Positions 32,776 to 41,966 of a stretch of DNA of 64,000 nt are shown here, piece after piece. The DNA is from Nitrososphaerota archaeon (GTDB lineage Archaea; Thermoproteota; Nitrososphaeria; Nitrososphaerales; Gagatemarchaeaceae). The notes beneath the pieces were generated by a model. The model was not told the origin of the DNA. It was given only the letters and a program-made list of their open reading frames with translations, and searched no databases. Position 1 is the first letter of the stretch, and each line of letters starts with the position of its first letter. Both the position numbers and the translations under genes were made by a program. The DNA lies in contig JAGWHB010000001.1 in the NCBI GenBank assembly GCA_028867035.1, positions 310,001 to 374,000 of the forward strand. Direction: 5' to 3'.

Positions 32776-33183
32776 ATGTTAAGAGAAGTGCTTCAAACAG
32801 CTTACAGAAGGAGCATAGGCGCCCTGAAAGACAGCGTGGTGGGGTTCGTGTCATCCATCACGAGGGGAGGGGGGTTCGTTCAGGTGGTATACGTGCTGTT
32901 GATCGTGACGCTGATGGCAGGCTTCGTCAATGCGGTTGTCTTCCCTCTGCCGAACCAGACCTACATCCCTTACCCCAACGGCACGGCACAGACAATCCCC
33001 GAAACGGTGGTCGACGGCATGGTGATAATCGTGGGGGCAGCGGGTTTCTACCTGGCCTATCTCAGCGGAAGGCAGACGGTGCGCTCAAGGACGGTGAACC
33101 TCTACCTTGGGCTCGCCCTGCTGCTGCTCGTCGTCTCGGTGTTCACCGGGATAGACCTCGCACTACTCAAAGGGCTCGGGTAG
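32776..33183 (+). CDS. Three-helix membrane protein
   Basis: A 135-residue protein with an amphipathic N-terminus and three hydrophobic segments (VVYVLLIVTLMAGFVNAV, GMVIIVGAAGFYLAYL and LYLGLALLLLVVSVFTGI). Two sequons lie in the first external loop (NQT, NGT). ATG immediately after the previous stop. No family recognised. The 3' end overlaps the convergent RecA-like gene by 17 bases. Confidence 0.6.
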   Translation: MLREVLQTAYRRSIGALKDSVVGFVSSITRGGGFVQVVYVLLIVTLMAGFVNAVVFPLPNQTYIPYPNGTAQTIPETVVDGMVIIVGAAGFYLAYLSGRQTVRSRTVNLYLGLALLLLVVSVFTGIDLALLKGLG

Positions 33184-33766
33184 AGAAGCGCCCGCCTGGC
33201 CAGGCCGAGCCTCGCTCTGTCGTGATCGTTAGTTCGCTCCCTCTGATGTCGACGGCCGCAGTCACGTCGGAGAGGCCGGAGATCGACCTGTTCGGCCCGG
33301 GCCTTGCGAACCCCTCCCGCCTGTACATGCTGAGGACCACCGCCTTGGCGTTTGTCCTGGCAAGGTAAGAGAGGGCGGACAGAGCGAAAGTCAGCTTCCT
33401 GCTTCGGGAGCTGCCGTCTTCCACCGACGTCAGATGGTAGAGGCTGTTCAGGCTGTCTATCACTATGACCTCCTGGGAGGCTTCGAAGAGCCTGGAGAAC
33501 CCCTCTTCGATGTCGGAGCCGGGGACCGGGACCCTGATGGTGGAGGACTCCCCATCGTCGGCCAAGGGCGCGAGGACGAGGCCTGCGTTGGAGGAGTAGA
33601 ACGCGTCAAGGTCAAGTATCGAGCACCCGGCACCGGCTTCCGCAAGCAGCCTCATCATTGTCCGTGCGAACCCGATGTTAGCCTGCCTCCCCTTGAGGAG
33701 GAAGGTCGTGGTCTTGCCTATCAGCGGGTCGAAGAAATGACTGGGTCGCCTGGCGCTAAAGCTCAT
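33167..33766 (-). CDS. RecA-fold protein lacking a Walker A motif
   Basis: A 199-residue protein with the RecA/RadB-like strand order. The Walker B-type strand is clear (EVIVIDSLNSLYHL), followed by LSYLARTNAKAVVLSMY and a closing beta pair (VDIRGSELTITTE). Where a P-loop is expected the sequence reads FLLKGRQANIGFARTM, without GK[ST]. This resembles RadA paralogues that regulate recombination without hydrolysing ATP. The start is ATG 33766; divergent from the RNase H-fold gene by 5 bases. Confidence 0.6.
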   Translation of the reverse strand: MSFSARRPSHFFDPLIGKTTTFLLKGRQANIGFARTMMRLLAEAGAGCSILDLDAFYSSNAGLVLAPLADDGESSTIRVPVPGSDIEEGFSRLFEASQEVIVIDSLNSLYHLTSVEDGSSRSRKLTFALSALSYLARTNAKAVVLSMYRREGFARPGPNRSISGLSDVTAAVDIRGSELTITTERGSAWPGGRFSTRAL

Positions 33767-33771
33767 TAGGC

Positions 33772-34419
33772 GTGTCAGGTGTCTGCGGTCGTTATTTCAA
33801 ATTGAACCGTGTCTGCGTGGCGACGTCGAAGGCCAGCGCCTACTATGCGCTCGTGTCGAGGCTGAAGGGGGCAGGACTCCAGTTCACGAGCGTACTCCCC
33901 GGCTCTGATGTCCAGGACTGCGAGGTGGTGCTGACGACGGCGGACGAGGCCAAGCAGTTCGGCGAGAAGGCGCTCGCCCTGGAAGACATAGATGAGAATC
34001 CCGGGATATTCAAGGGCCAGGTCCTGTCAAGGCTCGACGATGTGGGGATCGTCCTTGTAGGGGTCGACCCGGGGAAGAGGACGGGGCTGGCTGTATTCTA
34101 CGGCCAGACCAAGCTCGCATTCAACACCTTCGACTCCCTCGGGGAGGTCTGCTCGAGTGTAGGGGCCTTCGCGAAGGGTATCCCCGCGACCCGGATGCTT
34201 GTAAGAATCGGGAATGGCAACAGGTCCACGGCCTCGGGGCTCGTCGAGCGGCTCAGGAAGGAGGTCCCCAGGGCTACGATCGAGGTCGTCGACGAGTCAG
34301 GGACCTCGGGCGGGAGCACAAAGATGAAGGGGGTGCAGCGCGACCAGGTAGCTGCGGCGAAGATCGCCTTCAGGAAGGGAGAAGATGTCAGCCGTGGCGA
34401 GACCAAAACTCGCGGCTGA
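33772..34419 (+). CDS. RNase H/RuvC-fold protein, probable nuclease
   Basis: A 215-residue protein whose C-terminal half has GIVLVGVDPGKRTGLAVFY (first-strand acidic residue), a second strand VRIGNGN, a VVDESGTSGG loop and RDQVAAAKIAF helix. This pattern matches RuvC/YqgF-like resolvase folds. The N-terminal ~100 residues form a separate alpha/beta domain. The start may be GTG 33772 or a later codon. Overlaps the convergent XPD-like helicase gene by 32 bases. A DNA repair role is plausible from neighbours. Confidence 0.6.
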   Translation: MSGVCGRYFKLNRVCVATSKASAYYALVSRLKGAGLQFTSVLPGSDVQDCEVVLTTADEAKQFGEKALALEDIDENPGIFKGQVLSRLDDVGIVLVGVDPGKRTGLAVFYGQTKLAFNTFDSLGEVCSSVGAFAKGIPATRMLVRIGNGNRSTASGLVERLRKEVPRATIEVVDESGTSGGSTKMKGVQRDQVAAAKIAFRKGEDVSRGETKTRG

Positions 34420-36247
34420 GCGATTCGATGGAGCTGGGAGGCAGATCCCCCACGACGAGGTCCTTTCTGAGCCACGACGGCATCAGCTCCCTCGCAGCGG
34501 CGTTCCCGAACCTTTCGTCCAAGAAGAAGACGAGCCCGCGCTTTCCTGGTCTGCGGACGTGCCTCCCTGCCGCCTGGAACGCCCTGCGTAGAGCGGGGAG
34601 CCGGGAGAGCATGAGGTAAGAGTCCTGTTCGCCGGCCCGCTTGAGAGAGGCATATTCGGCGTACATCATGGGGGAGGGAGGAGGAAGGGCCAATCCGACG
34701 ACCACGATGGAGCCCATGGCTCCCCCGTCGAAGTCTTCGCCTTCTGAGAAACGACCTCCTTGGACAGCGAAGAGGACCGAGTCGTCGGCTGACCTGTAGG
34801 CGTCGAAGACGTCCGTCGCCTGGTCGTTCGAGAGACCCCGCGCCTCGGACACCATGTTCCTGTCAGTCACCTTCTTGGAGACCATCTCCGAGATCGCAGC
34901 CAGGACGGCGTACGAAGGGGCGAAGACGCCCACTCCGGTGCTCGTCGAACGGATCACTGCGGCGACCCTGTCGGATATCTTCGAAAACATTTCCGGGGTC
35001 CTCAGTTTGTATCGCGTCGAGGTGCCGGTGTCCACCACGGTCCTTACTGTCACCAGCGGCTCGCCGGAGGCATGATAGGCCCTGACCTTCTCGGGCTTGA
35101 GGCCCACCGACCTGGCGAACACTGAGGAGGGGTTGACCGTCGCCGAGAGGAGGACCGAGCTCCTGAACTCCGACATGTAGTCGGCCGCTCCGCTGACGGG
35201 GTCAGGATCGACCAGGCCGAATGTGTTGTCCCATTTGACCAGGATGGACCTGCTGGATGTTGAGAGCCGGACCAGGAACTCCCCGACGCGCAGGATCAGC
35301 GAGGGTAGCTTCCTCCCGTACACCACCGACCCCCAGGCGGCGCCCGAGCTCGCGCTAAGTTCGAAAGCCAGGTTCTGGAGCCACGCCGTGCCCTGGTCTC
35401 TGCGGAACCTCTCCAGCACGGAGTCCCTGTCGAGCAACCACCCCTGGCGCTCCGCGATCACCTGCTCCATGGTCCTTTGAAGTGCTGAGAGGGACTTCGC
35501 GGCCTCTTCCATCAGCATCGCCTCCGCTTCCCGGACCGCGCCGCTGATCTGATCGAGTGTTATTGTGGCGGAATTGAGGCCCCGGTAGAATTCCCTGAGG
35601 TTGTGGGCCTCATCGACGACAAGGAGTGTCTTTCTCCTGTCGAGGGAGTTTCGGTCGAAGAGAGCTGGCATGGCCCTGGGGTCGAAGGCGTACTGGTAGG
35701 GGACGACGGCCATGGTGGCCTGGGCCATCGCGAGCCTGGCCACTTCGTAGGGGCAGACGTGGGCCAGTTCTGACCTTCTGATGAGCTCAGGGTGGTGGGG
35801 GGTCCTCGCGAGCGCCTCCTTCACCAGCCGGTCGAAGTCCTCAGTGAGTGTGACGTTCAGGAAGTAAGAGCAGAGGTTGTTGCTGACGTTGAAGGTGCAG
35901 TACCAGCCGAACGATTCCTGTGGGACCGCCCTCCGCCGCCTGAGGAGGCAGTAGTCGAACTTCGACAACATCGAAGCCGCCTTGAAGGGGTGCCTGGCCT
36001 GGAGCCTGGTTGTCTCCTCGACCACTCTGTCTATCTGCCGCTTCGTCCGACATGCATAGACGACCCTGCACCCGGTCTCCTCGGCAGCCGACAACGCTCC
36101 GGTGAGGACGGCCGCCGTCTTCCCGAAGCCGCTCATGGCCTCGGCTATCAGCGTCTCCCCGTCGACGCACGCTTCGTAGACGCGCTGGGCGAGCTCTTTC
36201 TGCCCGGGTCGGAACGATTGATAGGCGAACCTGGCTTCTAGGTCCAC
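34388..36247 (-). CDS. xpd: XPD/Rad3-family 5'-3' DNA helicase
   Basis: A 619-residue helicase. Walker A is AEAMSGFGKTA (residues 35-45), and motif II VVDEAHN lies at 211-217. Four cysteines, Cys100, Cys117, Cys126 and Cys165, match the iron-sulphur cluster domain of XPD. Motif VI is QAAGRHVRRPGKRG near the C-terminus. Length fits archaeal XPD, involved in nucleotide excision-type repair. The start is GTG 36247. Confidence 0.9.
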   Translation of the reverse strand: MDLEARFAYQSFRPGQKELAQRVYEACVDGETLIAEAMSGFGKTAAVLTGALSAAEETGCRVVYACRTKRQIDRVVEETTRLQARHPFKAASMLSKFDYCLLRRRRAVPQESFGWYCTFNVSNNLCSYFLNVTLTEDFDRLVKEALARTPHHPELIRRSELAHVCPYEVARLAMAQATMAVVPYQYAFDPRAMPALFDRNSLDRRKTLLVVDEAHNLREFYRGLNSATITLDQISGAVREAEAMLMEEAAKSLSALQRTMEQVIAERQGWLLDRDSVLERFRRDQGTAWLQNLAFELSASSGAAWGSVVYGRKLPSLILRVGEFLVRLSTSSRSILVKWDNTFGLVDPDPVSGAADYMSEFRSSVLLSATVNPSSVFARSVGLKPEKVRAYHASGEPLVTVRTVVDTGTSTRYKLRTPEMFSKISDRVAAVIRSTSTGVGVFAPSYAVLAAISEMVSKKVTDRNMVSEARGLSNDQATDVFDAYRSADDSVLFAVQGGRFSEGEDFDGGAMGSIVVVGLALPPPSPMMYAEYASLKRAGEQDSYLMLSRLPALRRAFQAAGRHVRRPGKRGLVFFLDERFGNAAARELMPSWLRKDLVVGDLPPSSIESLSREFWSRHG

Positions 36248-36291
36248 GAGATAGTACTGGCCGGGAGTATATTACGACCCGTATCGTCTGG

Positions 36292-37578
36292 TCAGGGTGG
36301 CGACGGATCCTCGTTCTTGAACAATTGGGATGTCGCCTTCTCGACGGCGTGCCTGCTCTCTGAAGTGGTGTAGACCCGCATGATGTCCATGAAGCCGGCG
36401 ATAGACCCCACCAACGACAGGTCGGTCAGCGGGACGGCCTTGACCACCCTCCTGCTCCCCTCGGCCTTCAGCAGCCTGATCGCCTTGAGCACCTCTTTGG
36501 AGTAGGTGTAGGGCACCGATGGGGTCGTGGGGACGTCGAGGTAAAGCCGACCGGGGTCGACCCCCGCGGCCTTGGAGATGTCCGCCACAGTCCTGGCCCT
36601 AGCGGCCTCGTCTGCGAAGAGCATGCCTACCTTCCCCTCCTTGCGCTGTACGACCCGCTCGAACGCGCATTTCACCAGTCTCCTGTCCCTGAAGTCTCGG
36701 GCCAGGCGCTTCGCCTCCTTCATGGCCGGGGTCGCCGGCTCGAGGGTGAGGAGTTTTTGGAGGACCACCTCGTCGGTGAGGTCCAGGTACCCATCGAGGT
36801 CGGAGAGGTCGGTGAGCCCGAGCACACCGTCAGCGAGCTGCATCGAGCGGACGAGCATCAGCTCGGCGGCCCGCACTGTTCTGTGGAAGTAGACGGCCTT
36901 GAACATCTCGTAGCGGGCGAGGAGAAGAGCCTCGAAGGCGTAGAGGGCCGCGTCGTCGATGACGAGGTGCCCCTCGGCGACGTGCAGGGAGTCGATCACT
37001 CGCTGGGCGTCGACCTTCCCGTACTCGACGCCGGTGAAGTATGAGTCTCTGGGGAGGTAATCCATCATGTCGGCGCTCAAGCTCCCGGCTATGATTTCGT
37101 TCATGAACGGCTCCTTGGTCTTCAGCCTCCCCACGGCGAACTCCGACATCTTCTTCGAGGAGAACCCATGCCTGTCGAGTATGTCTCGGATCGATGTCTC
37201 CACTATGATGCGCTGGGAGATGTCCTCGTGCGACCTCTCAGACTTCCCCGAAAGGACCTCCTCGTACATGTGAGAGAAGGGGCCGTGGCCGACGTCGTGC
37301 AGCAGGGCGGCGATCCTCACCTCCTGGACAAGGTCATCCCCCATGTCGCCTGCGCGCACCAACGACCCGGCTATCTGGCCTGCAACATGCATCGTCCCGA
37401 CAACGTGTTCGAACCTGGTGTGCGTGGCGCCCGGGTAGACCATGTACGACCCGGCGAGCTGGTGAATCCGCCTGAGCCTCTGTATGAAAGGCGAGTCGAC
37501 GAGCTCCCGTTCGACTTCGGTCATCTTCACGTATCCGTGGATCGGGTCCCTGATTTCAGCGACCGGGGTGATCGTCAA
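36292..37578 (-). CDS. HD-domain phosphohydrolase, SAMHD1/dGTPase-like
   Basis: A 428-residue HD protein. The opening EIRDPIHGYVKMTEVERELVD and IQRLRRIHQLAGSYMVYPGATHTRFEH belong to the dNTP triphosphohydrolase family related to SAMHD1. Metal ligands are His58, His94-Asp95 (LLHDVGHGPFSH) and the later Asp in LSADMMDYL. It likely hydrolyses dNTPs or another nucleotide. It lies 53 bases upstream of the thymidylate kinase on the opposite side of dNTP metabolism. ATG 37578. Confidence 0.87.
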   Translation of the reverse strand: MTITPVAEIRDPIHGYVKMTEVERELVDSPFIQRLRRIHQLAGSYMVYPGATHTRFEHVVGTMHVAGQIAGSLVRAGDMGDDLVQEVRIAALLHDVGHGPFSHMYEEVLSGKSERSHEDISQRIIVETSIRDILDRHGFSSKKMSEFAVGRLKTKEPFMNEIIAGSLSADMMDYLPRDSYFTGVEYGKVDAQRVIDSLHVAEGHLVIDDAALYAFEALLLARYEMFKAVYFHRTVRAAELMLVRSMQLADGVLGLTDLSDLDGYLDLTDEVVLQKLLTLEPATPAMKEAKRLARDFRDRRLVKCAFERVVQRKEGKVGMLFADEAARARTVADISKAAGVDPGRLYLDVPTTPSVPYTYSKEVLKAIRLLKAEGSRRVVKAVPLTDLSLVGSIAGFMDIMRVYTTSESRHAVEKATSQLFKNEDPSPP

Positions 37579-37631
37579 CCCTGCTTCAAACAGGACCTTG
37601 TCGTCTTAAATGGTTCGGGGCCCATTCATTC

Positions 37632-38243
37632 TCAGGCATCGTTCGTTCTAGTTTCGAGGACCTTTGATACCGCTGCAATTATGATCCCGCTCGTCCCTTC
37701 AATCCCTCCACTCGCATCGACGACCGTCCACCTGAACATGTCGGCCAGCTTGAGGTAGGCCCACCTGGCTTTGGTCTGGAGGTCGACGTTCCGTTCGTAC
37801 GAGTCCTTCTGGCCCCTCCTGAGGGTGAGGTTTACCGGCGGGGCGTCGAGAAGCAGGACGAGGTCGGGCATGGGGAGGCCTGAATCGAGGCTCTGGAGCC
37901 ATTCCAGCTGGAGGCCGCTGGAGACCCCGTAGGCGAAGTTGGATCCCACGTATCTGTTCACGATGGTGACGTCGTTCTTGGAGATGACCCCCTCCATTTC
38001 GGCCTTCTTCTCCCACCTGTTGGCCGAGTAAAGCAGGGCCCTGACCTGAGGAGGGTAGCTCACCTTCCCGGCAAGGAATTTCTTGATCTCCTTCCCTATC
38101 GTCGTCTCGTAGTCAGGAAACGAGAGCGTGCGTGCTTTGAGCCCCCTGGACCTCAGCCATGACTTGAGGAGGGAGGTCTGGGTCTTCTTGCCGACGGCGT
38201 CTATGCCCTCTATGGCTATGAGGACGCCTTTCGGCTTGCCCAT
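37632..38243 (-). CDS. tmk: Thymidylate kinase
   Basis: A 203-residue dTMP kinase. The P-loop is EGIDAVGKKT (12-21; Lys where Ser is usual before Thr), NRYVGSNFAYG matches the DR(Y/F) region and LRRGQKDSYERN the lid. It makes dTDP for DNA synthesis. ATG 38243. Together with the HD phosphohydrolase it suggests co-ordinated dNTP pools. Confidence 0.92.
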   Translation of the reverse strand: MGKPKGVLIAIEGIDAVGKKTQTSLLKSWLRSRGLKARTLSFPDYETTIGKEIKKFLAGKVSYPPQVRALLYSANRWEKKAEMEGVISKNDVTIVNRYVGSNFAYGVSSGLQLEWLQSLDSGLPMPDLVLLLDAPPVNLTLRRGQKDSYERNVDLQTKARWAYLKLADMFRWTVVDASGGIEGTSGIIIAAVSKVLETRTNDA

Positions 38244-38279
38244 GGTCCCCCGTGCCTGTCCAGCGTCTAAATCCGTTTC

Positions 38280-40067
38280 CTAGAGAACCAGCGAGATGAG
38301 GAGGAAGACGGCTATCGCCGAGGCTGCGAGCTTGAAGTAGTTCCGCCCGTACTTCGAGCTCGACTGGGTCATGGCGGCGAACTCCTCCAGCGCCTTGGCC
38401 CCGAAGACCCTCACTTTGCTTCGCATCTTTGCCGAGCCGCAATCGGCGGGTGACAGCCGCGAATCTGCGAGCTTCGCCAACTTGACCACGGCGTCCACGA
38501 TTGACGCCACCGGAGTCGCTTCGCCGAGCGCTTCGTACCCTCGCTCGGCGGTGAGGCCGCGGGCGGCCAGGTTGTGGCTGTCCGAGGTGCAGAATTCTAT
38601 CAGCTCGTAGCCGGCGGGCCCGAGGGCCTTCGCCGTTTCCTCTCGGAGGGAGGGGACGGAGTTGTTCGCGTCGGCCAGGATGAGCGCAGACTTCGCACCC
38701 CCGGACTGGATCAGGAACACTCCGATGCCGTTCTCGGTCAGGTCCCCCCTCCCATCGAACCCCAGCTCGCTCGAATGGGCATAGGCGACTCTGAGCCGTT
38801 CGGGCTTGGCTTTCTTGGCGGCCTCGAAGAGCTGCCTCCATCCAGGGTCGCCCAAGGCCGGGGACTCGAGGTTTGGGTCGATCGAGTTGTGCGCGTCGAC
38901 GACGGAGAGGTCGAACCCTGCCTGGGACGCGATCTTCGCCAGCTCTGCCTCGACATTGGTGTCTAGGTCGTCTGACCCGAGGGGAGCGAACGAGATGGTC
39001 ATCACCATGTCTTCGGAGAATGAGGACGCGCTTACGGCGGCCTTGCCGATCTGCGCGTGGAAGGGGCCTCGGAGAGGCGCCCTGCCGGGGTCAGTGGCTA
39101 TCGAACTGGCGAGTTTTTTCACGTCCAGGACGTACTTCGCGGTATCGGCTCTGGTCGCAAGGTTCCGCTCGTGACCTCCTGGCCTGTGGAGGACCATCAC
39201 CGGCCCCATCTCCTTGAACGCCCTGGAGACGACCCCCGGAAGGTCGTAGCTGCCCACGGGGTGGAAAGGGCCCGGGTGCACGCCGGGGAGGACGAAGTAG
39301 AAGTCCCCGGAGGCGGAAGTGAAGCGGAGGACCTTCGTGGCGACCTCTACCTCCTCCGAGTGGTCTGCGATTATCCCTTCCAGCTCGTCCGAGTCTCCCG
39401 CAGCCCAGGTCTTCATGAACGCCTGGAAGAGGCCGAGGGCGTCGTGGCCGAGGCTGGTCTTCCGCTTTTTCAGGGAAAGGGGGAACGCTACGGTGAGGGC
39501 GAGGACGGCGGCCCCCGACGCAACTGCGATGACGTCAAACCGGCCTGCCAGCTCGGCGTACCTGACGACCAGCAGGGTAGAGGCGGGGTGGATGACGGCC
39601 AGGACGAGCGACAGCCCCGCGTTCCTCACGAACGCCCCGTTGATGACCAGGAACTCGAAGCCCGCGCAGACGAAAGCCCCGAAGAGAAGCATGTTCGTCA
39701 GGGGGTTCGGAGAACCAGTTGCTCGTGCGTAGGCGGCGCCGATCGCGGCGAAGGCCAGCCAGAGTATCTCCCCTGCCAGCAGCATGGCCAGAGTCCGGCG
39801 GAAGTTGGCTATCGTCTTCCTGTCGACTATCAGCAGGGCGTTGGATATCGCAGCCGCTGAAAGGACGAAGACGATGAAAGCGGTGAGGAAAGAAGGGATT
39901 CCGGCGGCCCCTCTCGACAGGCCCCCGAGGGCGAGCGAAACGATGCCGCCGTAGAGCAGCAACAGTGGCGAGGACGGGAGGACGAAAAGATGCCTGTATC
40001 GGCTCGCGAGGATTTCGGTGGCCGAGCGGGGCTTTGGCTTCAGGTCACTTGAAGATGTTGATGACAA
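38280..40067 (-). CDS. DUF2070 membrane protein
   Basis: A 595-residue archaea-specific DUF2070 protein. Six to seven hydrophobic segments occupy residues ~28-200, then a ~370-residue soluble domain, then one C-terminal hydrophobic helix. The soluble domain has conserved His-rich strings (LPGVHPGPFHPVGSYDLP, HRPGGHERNLAT, VVDAHNS) that look like metal ligands and suggest a hydrolase. Function unknown. TTG 40067 overlaps the sec61-beta gene by 23 bases; no later standard start is obvious. Confidence 0.85.
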   Translation of the reverse strand: MSSTSSSDLKPKPRSATEILASRYRHLFVLPSSPLLLLYGGIVSLALGGLSRGAAGIPSFLTAFIVFVLSAAAISNALLIVDRKTIANFRRTLAMLLAGEILWLAFAAIGAAYARATGSPNPLTNMLLFGAFVCAGFEFLVINGAFVRNAGLSLVLAVIHPASTLLVVRYAELAGRFDVIAVASGAAVLALTVAFPLSLKKRKTSLGHDALGLFQAFMKTWAAGDSDELEGIIADHSEEVEVATKVLRFTSASGDFYFVLPGVHPGPFHPVGSYDLPGVVSRAFKEMGPVMVLHRPGGHERNLATRADTAKYVLDVKKLASSIATDPGRAPLRGPFHAQIGKAAVSASSFSEDMVMTISFAPLGSDDLDTNVEAELAKIASQAGFDLSVVDAHNSIDPNLESPALGDPGWRQLFEAAKKAKPERLRVAYAHSSELGFDGRGDLTENGIGVFLIQSGGAKSALILADANNSVPSLREETAKALGPAGYELIEFCTSDSHNLAARGLTAERGYEALGEATPVASIVDAVVKLAKLADSRLSPADCGSAKMRSKVRVFGAKALEEFAAMTQSSSKYGRNYFKLAASAIAVFLLISLVL

Positions 40068-40203
40068 TCGAGACAGCTATCAGGGAGATGGACCCGATGA
40101 CCACTATTTCTGGCCTAATCTTCACTCCCTGGGTCTCTTCGTTGAAGAACGTGAGCAGTCCTGCGCTCGACGCGGGCATGGGCGCGTTGTCTTTCTTGCT
40201 CAT
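40045..40203 (-). CDS. secG: Preprotein translocase subunit Sec61-beta
   Basis: A 52-residue tail-anchored protein: polar N-terminus (MSKKDNAPMPASSAGLL), then TFFNEETQGVKIRPEIVVIG and one C-terminal transmembrane helix (SISLIAVSIVINIF). This is the archaeal Sec61-beta/SecG pattern, a non-essential subunit of the SecYE channel. ATG 40203. It precedes DUF2070 on the same strand, overlapping it. Confidence 0.88.
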   Translation of the reverse strand: MSKKDNAPMPASSAGLLTFFNEETQGVKIRPEIVVIGSISLIAVSIVINIFK

Positions 40204-40368
40204 CGGATTACCCGAAACGCCGCGACCGTTCTTAAGGGTAACGCCTGGTGATGAGAAGTCTTGTGCCGTGAAGCGACAGGACGGATGGATCGGGGTTTCA
40301 ACCGCCCGTTTAATCGTTGAATGACAGTCGTAAATCTATCCGGGGGAAGGACTACTGGGTGAAATGAA

Positions 40369-40479
40369 ATGGCCAAACAGGTATCAAAGCAGTGTTGCGG
40401 GCTGACCTTCATCGACGCCAGCGACTACAGGGAGCATCTCAAGGAACACGAGCTGGAAGAAGGCTGCTCCTGCGGCTAG
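40369..40479 (+). CDS. 36-residue Cys/His mini-protein
   Basis: MAKQVSKQCCGLTF, then HLKEHELEEGCSCG: a Cys pair, two His spaced four apart and a terminal C-x-C could bind one zinc, in a C2H2-like way. ATG 40369 is preceded by GGGTGAAA, and an AT-rich string lies ~45 bases upstream. It is convergent with the OsmC gene (13 bases). One of several tiny zinc-finger-like proteins in this part of the window. Confidence 0.55.
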   Translation: MAKQVSKQCCGLTFIDASDYREHLKEHELEEGCSCG

Positions 40480-40492
40480 GGCTCCACGGGGA

Positions 40493-41026
40493 CTAGAGTT
40501 CCGCCAGGCTCTCGCCGTTCAATATGATCCTGCCCGTGACCCTGCAGGAGCGCTTCAGAGTGTTCGTCACGTAGCAGTCGCTTGCCGCCGCAAGGGCGAG
40601 CTCCTTGATCTTCTCCGGCGGTTCGGGGCTGTTTATCCTTACTTCGTATTCGACGTGGTCGAACCCGCGGCCCGCGATGGCAAGGTAGCGCCCGATGACG
40701 CTTACCTCGAGATCCTCGACTCTGAGCCCCCACACCGAAGCCCTTTCGGCATAGTGGGTCATCTGACAGAGCGGAAGACCGGCGATGAAGTGCTGCAGTG
40801 CGCTCGGATGCTCCCCCTTCCCTCCTCCCGCCTTCGGGGAGTCTGAATACCAGGTGATGTCACCTGCGCGCAGTTCCTTCCTCAGCTCTGGAAGATACTT
40901 TGCGGTCACTCTGACCGCGCGGCCGAACTTCGCCTTCCTGGCTTCGTCGCTCAGGCCTTCGGCTTCTGCCCACTCCTTGTATGCCCGTGCCGCCGACTCT
41001 TTCACCTCTTCAGGGAACTCGACCAT
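40493..41026 (-). CDS. OsmC-family protein
   Basis: A 177-residue OsmC/Ohr-like protein. The first reactive Cys lies in GLPLCQMTHYAERASVWG and the second in ALAAASDCYVTNTLKR, the two-Cys arrangement used to reduce organic hydroperoxides. ATG 41026 gives the natural N-terminus. Oxidative-stress defence is the family role. Confidence 0.82.
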   Translation of the reverse strand: MVEFPEEVKESAARAYKEWAEAEGLSDEARKAKFGRAVRVTAKYLPELRKELRAGDITWYSDSPKAGGGKGEHPSALQHFIAGLPLCQMTHYAERASVWGLRVEDLEVSVIGRYLAIAGRGFDHVEYEVRINSPEPPEKIKELALAAASDCYVTNTLKRSCRVTGRIILNGESLAEL

Positions 41027-41054
41027 GCGTATCTCCTTGGTATTCTGTTTCGCC

Positions 41055-41162
41055 CTAGCGTTCTTCTTCTTTTCGCTTGCCGTGGTCCTCGCCGACGTGG
41101 GCCAGGAGCGCCTCCTCGGTCGGGAACTCGGCTCCGCAGACAGTGCATGGATACTTCCGCAT
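41055..41162 (-). CDS. Single C2H2 zinc-finger mini-protein
   Basis: 35 residues: MRKYPCTVCGAEFPTEEALLAHVGEDH, a textbook C-x2-C ... H-x4-H finger (Cys6, Cys9, His22, His27), with a basic/acidic tail. ATG 41162. It lies 28 bases upstream of the OsmC gene on the same strand and may be translated with it. Its finger resembles those at 43.8 and 48.6 kb. Confidence 0.7.
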   Translation of the reverse strand: MRKYPCTVCGAEFPTEEALLAHVGEDHGKRKEEER

Positions 41163-41244
41163 GAGGCCCCGTACGGCACCCTTCGATATGAGGTCGCGCT
41201 TTAACCCTTGAAATGAGGACTTCGGGTATTCCACTCCGGGCCGG

Positions 41245-41955
41245 TCAGACCTCGAGGGGGATTATGGTGTCTGTTTCAAAGACAGATCGCGCGAGCCCGA
41301 ACTTTCGGTACAGGGAGAGGGGGACCCCGATGTCTGCAAGGAACAGGTCGCCGACATAAGGTTTGGCGCTGTTTTCAAGCAGCCCCTTCTTCGGGAGGGC
41401 GAGGGTCAGGGTTTGGGACCCCCTGATGCAGGGGTCGTTTGGGTGCCCGTTGTCGGGATCCAGGCCGGTGGGGACGTCCAGGCATAATATCGGCCTTCCC
41501 GAGTCGTTGGCGAGGCGGACAAGTTCGGCGACCTTTCCTCGGGGGTCGCCCTTCTGATTGTAGCCGAGCAGGGAGTCGATGATCAGATCGTACCCGGCCG
41601 TGTCTGAGTCGACTTCACGGGCCGCGGCGATACCCATGGAATTCAGAGTTCCAAGCTGCCTGGCTGTGAGGTCCTTCAAATCAGATGTGTACGCCGAGAG
41701 CACGAGCTCCACCCGGGCGCCCCAGTTGTGGAGATGCCTGGCGGCCACCATCCCCCCGCCCCCGTTGCTGCCCTTGCCGGCCATGACGAGCACTCTTTTT
41801 CCTTCTGTGGCGCCCATCTGAACCGCCGATTGAGCCGCCAGTGATCTCCCAGCGTTTTCCATCAGCATGGAAAGGTCGATGTGAAACTCGACGGACAGCG
41901 CCAGGTCCAGTTCTGCCATCTCCTGGGCCGACACAGCGGGCACGCTCGTCGCCAT
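41245..41955 (-). CDS. nnrE: NAD(P)H-hydrate epimerase (YjeF N-terminal domain)
   Basis: A 236-residue NnrE: MLMENAGRSLA, VLVMAGKGSNGGGGMVAARHL and the LLGYNQKGDPRG and LDVPTGLDPDNG motifs. It converts the R- to the S-epimer of damaged hydrated NAD(P)H. The ADP-dependent dehydratase domain, often fused in archaea, is absent and must be encoded elsewhere or missing. ATG 41955; 11 bases after the TauE-like gene. Confidence 0.9.
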   Translation of the reverse strand: MATSVPAVSAQEMAELDLALSVEFHIDLSMLMENAGRSLAAQSAVQMGATEGKRVLVMAGKGSNGGGGMVAARHLHNWGARVELVLSAYTSDLKDLTARQLGTLNSMGIAAAREVDSDTAGYDLIIDSLLGYNQKGDPRGKVAELVRLANDSGRPILCLDVPTGLDPDNGHPNDPCIRGSQTLTLALPKKGLLENSAKPYVGDLFLADIGVPLSLYRKFGLARSVFETDTIIPLEV

Positions 41956-41966
41956 GGTAACTTCGC

